This document shows, piece after piece, positions 53,400 through 62,209 of a stretch of DNA of 64,000 nucleotides. Below the pieces are notes generated by a model, which had not been told where the DNA came from, made no database searches, and saw only the letters and a program-made list of their open reading frames with translations. The translations under genes were made by a program, and so were the position numbers. Origin of the DNA: Prorocentrum cordatum (Eukaryota > Sar > Dinophyceae > Prorocentrales > Prorocentraceae). Within the stretch, counting starts at the first letter, position 1. Every line of letters begins with the position of its first letter. Where the stretch lies: contig CAUYUJ010021671.1 of the NCBI GenBank assembly GCA_963575745.1, positions 160,688 to 224,687 of the forward strand, given 5' to 3'.

Positions 53400-54260
53400 A
53401 CGGACCTGACCAAGGCCGAGCGGAAGGAGTTCGACGCGAGCATGGCCAAGGAGTGGGAGAACTGGCGTAACTTCAGGGCGGTGACCGTGGTCATCGGAGA
53501 CGATGCGAAGGAGCTGCTGAAGAGGGCGAAGCCTATTCCGTCGAGGTGGGTTCACACCAACAAGAACGAGTACGACCACAAGCTACCGCTCAAGGCGAAG
53601 TCGAGGCTGGTGGCGGTTGGCTGCTACGAGTCGGTGCATGTCCGGACGGATTCGCCCACATCTTCCCTGCTGGTGTTCCACTTGATCTGCAGCACGGCGG
53701 CTAGGAAGCACTGGCTACTATCGAAGCTCGACGCGACGAGCGCCTACCTACAAGGAGATGATGTTGACCGTATGCTGGTACTACGACCGCCCTCACCACT
53801 ACCTCCTGGAGTACCACCTGGTTCCCTGTTCGTGTGCCACGGAGCGATCTATGGTACCAAGGACGCTGGACGGAAGTGGTGGAGTAAGCTACGAAGGACG
53901 CTGCGCGGCAACTCGTGGCAGGAGAGCCGCTTGGAGAGAGCCTTCTTCATGCTCTTCGAGGGTGACATCCTCGTTGGCCTTATCGGCACATACGTGGACG
54001 ACCTGTTCGCGACCGGAGATCCGAACAGCAAGCTCTACAACGACACGATGGACGAGCTCAAGAAGGTACTACTCTTGACGGAAGAGAAGCCGCCCTTCAG
54101 GTACTGCGGCAAGGACGTGGAGCAGGCAAGGGACTTCTCGATCAGGGTCTCGATGCAGCACTTCGTGGAGCAGATGGAGGAGTTGCCGATGCTACCGGCA
54201 AGGCGGAAGCAGATCAAGGCGCTGGCTACGGACGAGGAGAAGAGCTTTGCAGAGTCGGTG
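53400..54260 (+). CDS. rt: copia reverse transcriptase
   Basis: Motifs in order: SMAKEWENWRNFRAVTVV, IPSRWVHTNKNEYD and KAKSRLVAVGCYE, then LLSKLDATSAYLQGDDVDRM with catalytic D1916, FVCHGAIYGTKDAGRKWWSK, and LIGTYVDDLFATGDP with D2005 and D2006. YVDD is the usual copia active site. CGKDVEQARDFSIRVSMQHF and ESVIGSLGWLSRQLRMDVSF complete the thumb and connection. The domain is uninterrupted and all catalytic Asp residues are present. Confidence 0.95.
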
Positions 54261-54399
54261 ATTGGTTCACTGGGATGGCTCTCGCGACAGCTGCGGATGG
54301 ACGTCTCTTTCGGCTACAGTTGGCTCGCACAGCAGAAGAACACCATGACGGTGCAGGACCTACTGGAGATGAACAAGCTGGTGCGGTACTGCCATGAGA

Positions 54400-55000
54400 C
54401 GAAGGACGTGTGCCTACACTTCCGTAGCGACTTCATCAAGAACGACACCGACCTTCGTGGGTGTGTGTTCGCCGACAGCAGCCTCAACAACATCGACGAG
54501 AAGAAGTTCGGAGCGCTGGGCGAGAAGGTGAGGTCGCAGTGCGGTTTCGTGTGCCTGGTGTGCGACGACGGCCTGTACAAGGACGGTGGTGGACCTGCTC
54601 ATTTCTTGGACTGGGGCAGCTCCAAGATTCGGAGAATCTGCCGGGCATCGATAGCGGCAGAGGCCCACGGCTTGACCGAAGGCGCGGAGGCGCTGGAGTG
54701 GGTCAGGGCGTTGTACTACGAGATGGAGAGATGGACAAGCCGAACCAGCCGATCGCAGAGTTGGTTCACGACAGTGCGACGTTGATGCCCGCCAAGTGGT
54801 TCGACGACGCTAACAGCCTGGTGAGCCACTTGTTGGCGGACGCTGGTCAGGTTGCCGATCGCCGTGTTCGTGTGGTGGTGGCCTCGCTTCGAGAGCTTCT
54901 AAGCCAAGATGGAGTCGACTTGGAGTGGTGCGACACCAGTGTGCAGCTTGCGGATGCGCTGACGAAGCTCGAAGCGGAGAGAAGCTACCTGACGAACGCC
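54400..55000 (+). CDS. copia RNase H, split by a frameshift
   Basis: In the main frame: GCVFADSSLNNIDEKKF with D2164, WGSSKIRRICRASIAAEAHG with E2226, and EALEWVRALYYEME. The domain then needs the frame two bases on: MDKPNQPIAELVHDSATLM (Asp codon 54770) and WCDTSVQLADALTKLEAERS (Asp codon 54953), ending at 55180 after a basic tail. Two extra bases (AG at 54729-54730, inside GAGAGATGG) explain the break. In the main frame translation stops at 54785. Confidence 0.88.
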
Positions 55001-55180
55001 ATGCGCGACGGCTACGTGACGACGACTGTTTCCTCCGAGGCGGCGGCCACGAAAGAGGCCATCCGTGCTGCACGGCGGCGCCGTGCTGATGAGCGCAGGA
55101 CCCAGCCCGTTGCATCTGTGCGCGAGAGCCTGTCCTGTGCGGTGCGAGCTTCGCGCGGGGATCAGCCCCGCGTGGCCTGA

Positions 55181-55445
55181 GTTGCGATCTACCCAGATCG
55201 CCTTCCATGTTTGGCCCAGCTGGGCCATTTCCGTATCAATGAAGCTACGCTCGAGATTTCGTGTTTCGTGTTTCGGGCCAGTGCGACAGCGAGGACGGGT
55301 GTTGAAATCGACACTGTCTCCCTGGCCCCCCGAGATGCCCCTCTCTCGCCGACGCCGATTCGACCGCAACCGTTTCGGTTTCAGAGCTCTTGAGTTTCGG
55401 GCAGAAAAGACTTTCAGCTTCCTTGTGACGGCGGCGGCCGTCAGT
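55181..55445. other. copia 3' flank, no LTR seen
   Basis: Contains short near-repeats TTTCGTGTTTCG and TTTCGGTTTCAG. No counterpart of this sequence was found upstream of 47985. A GGA microsatellite follows. Confidence 0.5.
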
Positions 55446-55449
55446 TGAG

Positions 55450-55535
55450 AGGAGGAGGAGGAGGAGGAGGAAGAGGAGGAGGAGGAGGAGGAGGAGGAAT
55501 ATGAGGAGGAGGAGGAGGAGGAGGAGGAGGAGGCC
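55450..55535. repeat. GGA microsatellite
   Basis: GGA run broken by ATAT near 55500. Confidence 0.95.
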
Positions 55536-55539
55536 GGTG

Positions 55540-55980
55540 CACCTCAAAACAAATTGCTGCCGCGCGGCGACCAGTCCCCCGCTGGGCCTAGCGACCCAGA
55601 CATGCTCTCATGTCGTACAAGACGGGGCAATGTTTGGCCGCCCTCGGACTCGGCAGGTCCTCGCTGGGCTCTGGGACTGTCCAAAATGCCTCGGGATGAA
55701 AAACTGGCCCCGAGGAAAGTGTTGGGACACCCGGGGGCCCCGTACTACGCCACGAAATAATGTAACTACACAGACACCCTCCGACGAACTTTACATACAT
55801 TATCAGGCAGGGTGGCGGTGTACAAAGTCGCTGGCTCTGTGGTGATTTAACAACTGCCACCCTCTCCTGAGGCCCGGGAACAATTCAATGGTGGGTGTCT
55901 GTGTATACAAATGTGTGTGGCAGACGTATCGACGCCATCGCAATCTGGGGTCCTTCCGTTCCTGCTCCACCCCCGCTGGA
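55540..55980. other. no gene recognised
   Basis: Unique sequence with short overlapping frames only. Confidence 0.5.
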
Positions 55981-55984
55981 CCTT

Positions 55985-56174
55985 CAGCATCGCTGAACCG
56001 ATCCCCATCCCCACCAGCGTGGGCTGGGCCCCACTGGCCGATCTACCGCCCTGGATGGGGATAGAGGCTGCTCTATTCGGGTTTCGAGGGGCACATCCCC
56101 AACTGAGGTGGTGAGACGATGGGGCTCGCGATGTCGATGTCGATGGGGATGGGGATCGGTCAAGCGATACTGAG
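55985..56174. mobile_element. GATCCCCATCCCC TIR element, copy 2
   Basis: The left end CAGCATCGCTGAACCGATCC (then CCATCCCCA) and the right end (complement CAGTATCGCTTGACCGATCC) match over about 30 bp. The interior shares GGGCTGGGCCCCACTGGCC and ATCCCCAACTG with copy 1 at 15535. Confidence 0.85.
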
Positions 56175-56599
56175 ACCTGGCAAGGTGCCCATGGCCTGCA
56201 GCGCCCTGGGCCCTGCGGCCCCGACTGCCCCCCTTTCTAGCGGCGCCCACAAAGGGGGGTGGCGCGCGCCGGGGGGGTGGGCCCTCCAAGAAGGCGGCAG
56301 CGCTTCCAAGGAGGCGGGGGGGGGGGTTCTTTTGGAAGCCGCCTGGCTTCTGAGAAGGCTTCTGCAGGGCTGGAGCTGAACAACGCTTCTCGTTCTCGTG
56401 TCGGTTTCGCTGTCCTTCGCTCCGTCTCCATTCTGCCTCTGCTGCGAAATGAAACCGAATCGAAGACGGCCGCCCACGACGTCGCCAAAACACCGGTGAG
56501 CTCGAGCCCTGAGCTTCTGAGAAGCCAGGCCTTTCCAAGAAGGCCCCTGCGAGAAGCCCCTCCGCCTTCCTGAAGGCCGCGCCCGCCTCGCGCCACCCT

Positions 56600-57175
56600 C
56601 TTCCCAGGCCAGCGATGTCCTGATATTTTCAGCACGGGCCCCCCGAAAGTCCCAGCCCTTGCCGCGGACTGGCGTTTCATCCCGAGTCGTTTCTTGACGG
56701 CCCCGAGGGCCCGTAAGGGCCCCAAAAGCCCGAAAGTAGCGAAAAAGCTCCCGTCCAGATTGTTTCAAGACGCGAGCATGTCTGGGTTACTTGGGCAGGG
56801 ACCGATCGTCCCGGCATTCCTATGGGCCTACCACGACATGTTCTTAGAAACCACTGCTCCAACAGGGAAAAAACAGTGCTCTCAGAGCAGAAAGCCGATG
56901 CATCAAAAAGAGGACGTGAGATCTCAAGCAGGAATGCCTTCAGAACCCGCCGCGCAGACCACAACATGCTCTCATAACATTCCACTGGAACGCCTGCGCA
57001 TGGGGATCCCTGAGATCCGACGCTCCACACCAAATTGGAGCAGCGGGAGCTGGGCAATCTTCGATCTCTGGGGGCCCTCGCTGGGCCTCGGGAGCGTCAA
57101 CAAGACGACTCAGAGGACGCAAAACCAGTCCCGGGAAAATGCTCCGGACCTCCGGGGCCCACGCTTCGAAAGAGT
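56600..57175. mobile_element. inverted repeat with arms of about 150 bp
   Basis: Minus-strand 56760-56610 and plus-strand 57035-57170 encode alignable peptides (GALTGPRGRQETTRDETPVR against GALAGPRERQQDDSEDAKPV) and share ACTC.G.GACG.A...CCAGTCC and GGGGCCC.CGCT at the DNA level. The 260-bp spacer has no recognised gene. It is either a large foldback element or two inverted copies of one decayed sequence. Confidence 0.6.
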
Positions 57176-57222
57176 TGGAGCGGCCGGGTGTCTGGGTTCA
57201 GCGAGGGCCTCGCTGTCTGGAA

Positions 57223-57293
57223 GCGGCCAGGAAGCTTCCGCCATCTGGCTGCCTCGCTGCGAGGCAGCCAGATAGCGGAAGCTTCCTGGCCGC
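57223..57293. repeat. hairpin with 34-bp arms
   Basis: GCGGCCAGGAAGCTTCCGCC continues ATCTGGCTGCCTCG, loop CTG, then the complement with a single mismatch (57242 against 57274). Predicted stem is extremely stable. Confidence 0.95.
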
Positions 57294-57489
57294 CGCCCTC
57301 GGCTGCTCCTCGCCGGCCGCCCCGGCCGCCCTCGCCGCGGCAGGGCCAGCGCGCAGAGGCGGTGCCCGGCGCCCGCGGCGCGCAGCGGTGGTCAGGGCGG
57401 CGGCGCGGCCGCAGCGGCGGCGGGGGGGGGCGGGTCCGGCGTGCTGTCGGCGGCCTTCTTGAGGACCTTCATGGCCTTCTCCTCTTCCT

Positions 57490-57575
57490 GCCCCAGGGGG
57501 GCGGATGGGGAGGGGGAGGGGGAGGAGGCGGGGGGGAGGAGGGGAGGGGGAGGAGGCGAGGAGGAGGCTGTGATG
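57490..57575. repeat. GGGAGG/GGAGGC purine tract
   Basis: Degenerate GGA/GGG repeats. Confidence 0.85.
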
Positions 57576-57610
57576 TGGTGCGATGCGTGCGGATGATCAG
57601 CGACAATAAA

Positions 57611-58081
57611 ATGCGTGAAGGGAAACTGTATGGATTGCATCTGTATGGTGCAATCCACGTGCTATCATCAGGAACGCTAGAAAAGGAACGAAGCCATTGG
57701 TTGCAACTGAAAGCGCCTGCGTGCACGAGGAGCGCTAGAGGAGAAATCGCGGAAGGACCCAAGGAACAAGCGAGCCCCTTGCCGACGCCAACCTGTTCCT
57801 TCCTTAACGCCTTGACTGCGCACGTAGCCGTCTGCACTGGACCGCAAGCTGCGGACATGAGCAGTAATGACTTTGGTGCCATCCAAATACGTTACGCACA
57901 CACAACAATGCTTCGTGTAACTGGACTTGGCCGCTCGCAACATATATGTTCGTATAGCGCACGGCGGCAAACAAGGAGACACATTGCCGCCGGCAGTTTC
58001 ACAAACTATGTCCGCCATGCACTGGTTGAGTCAACAGCAAAATGGAAAGCGAAGTCATATACCTGTACCATTTTGAAATAA
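57611..58081 (+). CDS. hypothetical 156-residue frame
   Basis: ATG-initiated and ending at TAA, in moderate-GC sequence, with balanced composition (MREGKLYGLHLYGAIHVLSS, SFLNALTAHVAVCTGPQAA, SFTNYVRHALVESTAKWKA). Codon bias is weak and minus-strand frames of 113 and 137 codons overlap it. No family is recognised; could be chance. Confidence 0.25.
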   Translation: MREGKLYGLHLYGAIHVLSSGTLEKERSHWLQLKAPACTRSARGEIAEGPKEQASPLPTPTCSFLNALTAHVAVCTGPQAADMSSNDFGAIQIRYAHTTMLRVTGLGRSQHICSYSARRQTRRHIAAGSFTNYVRHALVESTAKWKAKSYTCTILK

Positions 58082-58110
58082 GTTCATCGGAGCATGTCGG
58101 ATACCAAACG

Positions 58111-58545
58111 CTATGTTTGCAGACGAGACACGACTGACTGCAACGCCAAGACAGCCACTGGCGGAAGGGATCGGGGACACACAGGAAGAGTTGGCAAGCG
58201 CTTGACCATGTACCGTAAAGTGCGTGGGAAGGAAGGCGGCGCGCCGAGTAGCAGGATACAGTCAACCAGACCAGAGTGACGAGTACCCAGTTGCCGACTG
58301 CGCGGTGGGATGTAATGTTTTGAGCAGTGGTGCTGCGTCAGCAAAGCTTTGCACTGTACTGAACTCCAGACGGGCATAGTCCTCGAGCTTGTGCGCATCG
58401 CTTTCAAACACAACGCGTCGGCAACGAATCGCCACACATTCTTTGGTGCAGCGGTGTCCAGCACCGTATTGTTGTGTCCAGAAGCGTGGAACATGACAGT
58501 GGCCAGGAACAGATAGCCGAGGAGTATGCAGAGATCTATGTTGGG
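58111..58545 (-). CDS. hypothetical minus-strand frame with a membrane-like helix
   Basis: The end of a long minus frame reads FPNIDLCILLGYLFLATVMF, NVWRFVADALCLKAM and SSVQCKALLTQHHCSKHYIP with natural composition. Upstream the same frame passes into GAG-derived poly-Ser, so only this part is credible. No family is recognised. Confidence 0.25.
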   Translation of the reverse strand, partial: PNIDLCILLGYLFLATVMFHASGHNNTVLDTAAPKNVWRFVADALCLKAMRTSSRTMPVWSSVQCKALLTQHHCSKHYIPPRSRQLGTRHSGLVDCILLLGAPPSFPRTLRYMVKRLPTLPVCPRSLPPVAVLALQSVVSRLQT

Positions 58546-58819
58546 GAAGCAGTGTGCCTCCCTACGCCTGCGAAGGGCTCCCCCCTGCAGCCCCTGAGGC
58601 AGGCCCCGACGTCCCGCCTGTGAGGACCTTCTGGTTTTGCCGCAGACGGAACAGAAAAACAGAGAAAACTCTGGCCAGGAGTGCAAACAATGCGAGCCGT
58701 GCGCCTCGACGTCGCCCACAGAAATCGGCCCGTGGACCGCCGAAACACGCTTCGGGAAAGCGAAACCTCCCCCCATGTTCTGGGGAGGGGGGACACAGCA
58801 GAGCGTGGACGTCTCGGAG

Positions 58820-58990
58820 GATGAGGACGGGGAGGAGGAGGAGGAGGAGGAGGAGGAGGAGGAGGAGGAGGAGAAGGAGAAGGCGGAGAAGGAGAAGGAG
58901 GAGGAGGACGAGCAGGAGGAGGAGGAGGAGGAGGAGGAGGAGGAGGAGGAGGAGGAGGAGGAGGAGGAGGGGGGGAGGAAGGGGCGGAGG
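58820..58990. repeat. GAG microsatellite
   Basis: GAG/GGA triplets with GAAG interruptions. The poly-Glu, poly-Arg and poly-Ser frames are artefacts. Confidence 0.95.
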
Positions 58991-59185
58991 TGGAGAAGGG
59001 ATGGCGACCCCCAGGAGCGCGCCTTGCCGATCGGCCCGGCGTCCCCCTCCACTGCCAGGTCTTGCCGCACCAGCAGGTTGAGCAGCGCCGCCGCGCGGCT
59101 GGAGACGATGCTGCCGCCGTCGGCCTCGGCGGCGTCTCGCTCTGCCGGCGCTGCCGCTCGGCGGCGAAGGGCAGCGCGCCGATCC
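58990..59185 (-). CDS. possible exon, unknown protein
   Basis: Between two microsatellites the minus strand reads AAEADGGSIVSSRAAALLNL and LVRQDLAVEGDAGPIGKARS with G/C third positions. It is short (about 60 codons) and flanked by repeats; no family is recognised. Confidence 0.3.
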
Positions 59186-59199
59186 TTCGCCGATGGCGA

Positions 59200-59204
59200 C
59201 GTCG

Positions 59205-59239
<35 letters not shown>

Positions 59240-59285
59240 CGACAACGTCGCCGACGCCGACGCCGACGACGACGCAGCGGCTGGA
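59200..59285. repeat. GAC microsatellite; GTC run at 59425-59470
   Basis: GACGACGAC, then GCCGACGCCGAC. The complementary GTCGTCGTC run lies 150 bp away, making an inverted pair. Confidence 0.95.
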
Positions 59286-59567
59286 TCCCAGCCCCCCTGG
59301 CGTCGTGAAAAGAGTCGCGAGCGCGGCCGCGGCCGGCGCCTCTGCGCGGGCGGGGAGCGGCCGAGGGGTGAGGCGGGGGGCCTCGGACCCGCTCGAAGGG
59401 CAATTCGTAGCCATTGCTTGCAATCGTTGCCGTCGTCGTCGTCGTCGACGTCGTCGTCGTCGCCGTCGTCGCGTGAAAAAATCACGACGGACGGCCTTTG
59501 ACCGTTCTCGGCCGCGGGGGGTGCGTCCGCAGCTGGCTCGGGATGGGCAGTCGGCTCCAGGGAGGGG

Positions 59568-59965
59568 GTCGAGAGAGACCTCTGGGGGTCTCGACGCTGC
59601 GCCAGAAAACATGACGTCGGGGGCCTGGGCTTAGGTCGGGCATGTCCCCCATACAGGCGGATTTCGGAGAAAACATTAGACGTAGTCCAAAACAAAATAT
59701 TCAAAACAAAAACGTAGTCGAAAGAGACCTCTGGGGGTCTCGACGCTGCGCCAGACAACATGACGTCGGGGGCCTGGGTTTAGGTCGGGCATGGCCAGCT
59801 ACAGGCGGATTTAGGAGGGAAGGTTAGAATAGTCAAAACGATGCAAAACAAATAGTCGAGAGAGACCTCTGGGGGTCGACGCCGCGCCAAACACCATGAC
59901 GTCGGGGGCCTGGGTTTAGGTCGGGCATGGCCAGCTACAGGCGGATTCCGGAGGAAAAAATGTAA
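59568..59965 (+). repeat. three 137-149 bp tandem units
   Basis: GTCGAGAGAGACCTCTGGGG starts units at 59568, 59717 (GTCGAAAG) and 59854. Each has CATGACGTCGGGGGCCTGGG and TTAGGTCGGGCATG, then an AT-rich segment with CAAAACAAA. Confidence 0.9.
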
Positions 59966-60106
59966 AAGGAGTTAAAGCATATCGCTTTAAAGAATAATTG
60001 AGAAATCGTCCCCATACTGTTTCTCCCAACCATCCTGTGGTGTTGGGTCCTCGTTTTGAAGAGACGGTGGCCCGCGTCTCCTCCTCTCCTCCTCCTCCCC
60101 CTTCCT

Positions 60107-61696
60107 CCTGCGTGTGCCCGCATGCGTTCCGCACACCCATTTCGGCACACCCCTCACACGTTTCGTGGCCCCATAGGGAGCTCCACCGAAGGTCCCAGTG
60201 GGTGTGCCCGCATGCGTCCCGCACACCCATTTCGGCACACCCTCACACGTTTCGTGGCCCCATAGGGAGCTCCACCGAAGGTCCACAGGTGTGCCCGCAT
60301 GCGTCCCGCACACCCACTTTCGGCACACCCCTCACACGCTTCGTGGCCCCATAGGGAGCTCCACCGAAGGTCCCAGTGGGTGTGCCCGCATGCGTCCCGC
60401 ACACCCATTCCGGCACACCCCTCACACGTTTCGTGGCCCCATAGGGAGCTCCACCGAAGGTCCCAGTGGGTGTGCCCGCATGCGTCCCGCACACCCATTT
60501 CGGTACACCCCTCACACGTTTCGTGGCCCCATAGGGAGCTCCACCGAAGGTCCCAGTGGGTGTGCCCGCATGCGTCCCGCACACCCATTTCGGCACACCC
60601 CTCACACGTTTCGTGGCCCCATAGGGAGCTCCACCGAAGGCCCCAGTGGGTGTGCCCGCATGCGTCCCGCACACCCATTTCGGCACACCCCTCACACGTT
60701 TCGTGGCCCCACAGGGAGCTCCACCGAAGGTCCCACAGGTGTGCCCGCATGCGTCCCGCACACCCATTTTGGCACACCCCTCACACGTTTCGTGGCCCCA
60801 TAGGGAGCTCCACCGAAGGTCCCAGTGGGTGTGCCCGCATGCGTCCCGCACACCCATTCCGGCACACCCCTCACAAGTTTCGTGGCCCCATACGGAGCTC
60901 CACCGAAGGTCCCAGTGGGTGTGCCCGCATGCTTTCCGCACACTCATTTCCGTAAACCCTTCACACGTTTCGTGGCCCCACCGTGGGTGTGCCCGCATGC
61001 GTCCCGCACACCCATGTCGGCACACCCTTTCACACGTTTCGTGGCCCCATAGGGAGCTCCACCGAAGGTCCCAGTGGGTGTGCCCGCATGCGTCCCGCAC
61101 ACCCATTTCGGCACACTGTTCACACGTTTCGTGGCCCCATAGGGAGCCCCACCAAAGGTCCCAGTGGGTGTGCCCGCGTGCGTCCCGCACACCTATTTCG
61201 GCACACCCCTCACACGCTTCGTGGCCCCATAGGGAGCTCCACCGAAGGTCCCAGTGGGTGTGCCCGCATGCGTCCCGCACACCCATTTCGGCACACCCCT
61301 AGCAGGTTTCGTGGCCCCATCGAGTTCTCCGCCGAAGGTCCCTGCGGGTGTGCCCGCATGCGTCCCGCACACTAATTTCGGCACACCCTTCAGACTCTCT
61401 CTTCGTGGCCCCATATTGGAGCTCCACCCGAGGTCCCACAGGTTGTGCCCGCATGCGTCCCGCACACCCATTTCGGCACACCCCTCACACGCTTCGTGGC
61501 CCCATAGGGAGCTCCACCGAATGTCCCAGTGGGTGTGCCCGCATGCGTCCCGCACACCCGTTTCGGCACACCCCTTACACTTTTCGTGGCTCCGTAGGGA
61601 CCTCCAGGTCCCAGTGGGCGTGCCCGCATGCGTCCCGCACACCCATTTCGGCACACGCCCCGCACGTTTCGTGGCCCCATAGGGAGCTCCACCGAA
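60107..61696 (+). repeat. 90-bp satellite, about 17-18 units
   Basis: The unit contains TGTGCCCGCATGCGTCCCGC, ACACCCATTTCGGCACACCC, CACACGTTTCGTGGCCCCAT and AGGGAGCTCCACCGAAGGTC. The period is exactly 90 in 60371-60641, elsewhere 85-92. Because 90 is a multiple of three, several frames stay open on both strands. Unit-to-unit indels change frame, which argues against coding. Confidence 0.97.
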
Positions 61697-61860
61697 GGTC
61701 CCCGTGGCGCAGTCCGCACGCGTCTCCCTCACCCAGCGCAGCGCTTCGTGGCCCCATTGGAGCCCCACCGAAGGTCCCCGTGGCGCAGTCCGCACGCGTC
61801 TCCCTCACTCAGTACAACGCTTCGTGGCCCCATAGGGAGCTCCACCGAAGGTCCCCGCGG
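61697..61860 (+). repeat. shortened satellite variant, 76-bp units
   Basis: GGTCCCCGTGGCGCAGTCCG and CACGCGTCTCCCTCAC replace the first half of the 90-bp unit. Two units. Confidence 0.85.
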
Positions 61861-62200
61861 ACGACCCGCGCGCGTCGCTGGGACCCTCTCGGGGCGACCA
61901 GCGCGCGTCGCAGGAGCTCCGTGCTGCGTTCTGCCCAGCGCCTCGCCCGCCCGTCGTCGCTCTGCCCAGCGGCAAGAGCCTTGCCCGCTATCAGCCAGCC
62001 AGCTAGCTCTCTCTGCTCCGCGCAGCGGACGACCCGCGCGCGTCGCTGGGACCCCTCCGGGGCGACCAGCGCGCGTCGCGGGGATTAGCCAGCTAGCTCT
62101 CTTTGCTCCTCGCAGCGGACGACCCGCGCGCGTCGCTGGGACCGCTCCGGGGCGACCAGCGCGCGTCGCGGGGACTCCGCGCTGCGCTGCGCACGCAGCC
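61860..62200 (+). repeat. GACGACCCGCGCGCGTCGCT repeats
   Basis: GACGACCCGCGCGCGTCGCT and GGGGCGACCAGCGCGCGTCG occur at 61860, 62028 and 62117. The last two units are 89 bp apart and include AGCCAGCTAGCTCTCT. Confidence 0.9.
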
Positions 62201-62209
62201 TTGGACTTT

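Larger units (their letters stand above)
47985..55180 (+). mobile_element. Ty1/copia retrotransposon polyprotein, one frameshift
   Basis: One plus-strand frame is open from a stop at 47763 to 54785. The first in-frame ATG is 47985, giving 2266 residues (numbering below starts there). Order: Gag-like region, zinc knuckle, protease, methyltransferase-like block, zinc-binding pre-integrase, integrase, Pro/Glu linker, reverse transcriptase, RNase H. Integrase ahead of reverse transcriptase defines Ty1/copia. The last part of RNase H lies in another frame (to 55180), displaced by two extra bases near 54729. No long terminal repeats are evident on either side, and the Gag frame runs upstream into a CTC microsatellite, so the 5' end may be lost. 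Third positions are mostly G/C. It is likely recently active but now defective. Confidence 0.93.

Noticed and set aside
56694-57275. 193-codon plus-strand frame
   Set aside because: Starts at TTG, crosses an inverted repeat and ends in the 34-bp hairpin.
60243-61286. 347-codon minus-strand repeat protein with CxxC motifs
   Set aside because: The frame stays open only because the satellite period is a multiple of three, and unit indels switch the encoded peptide from one frame to another within the same ORF.
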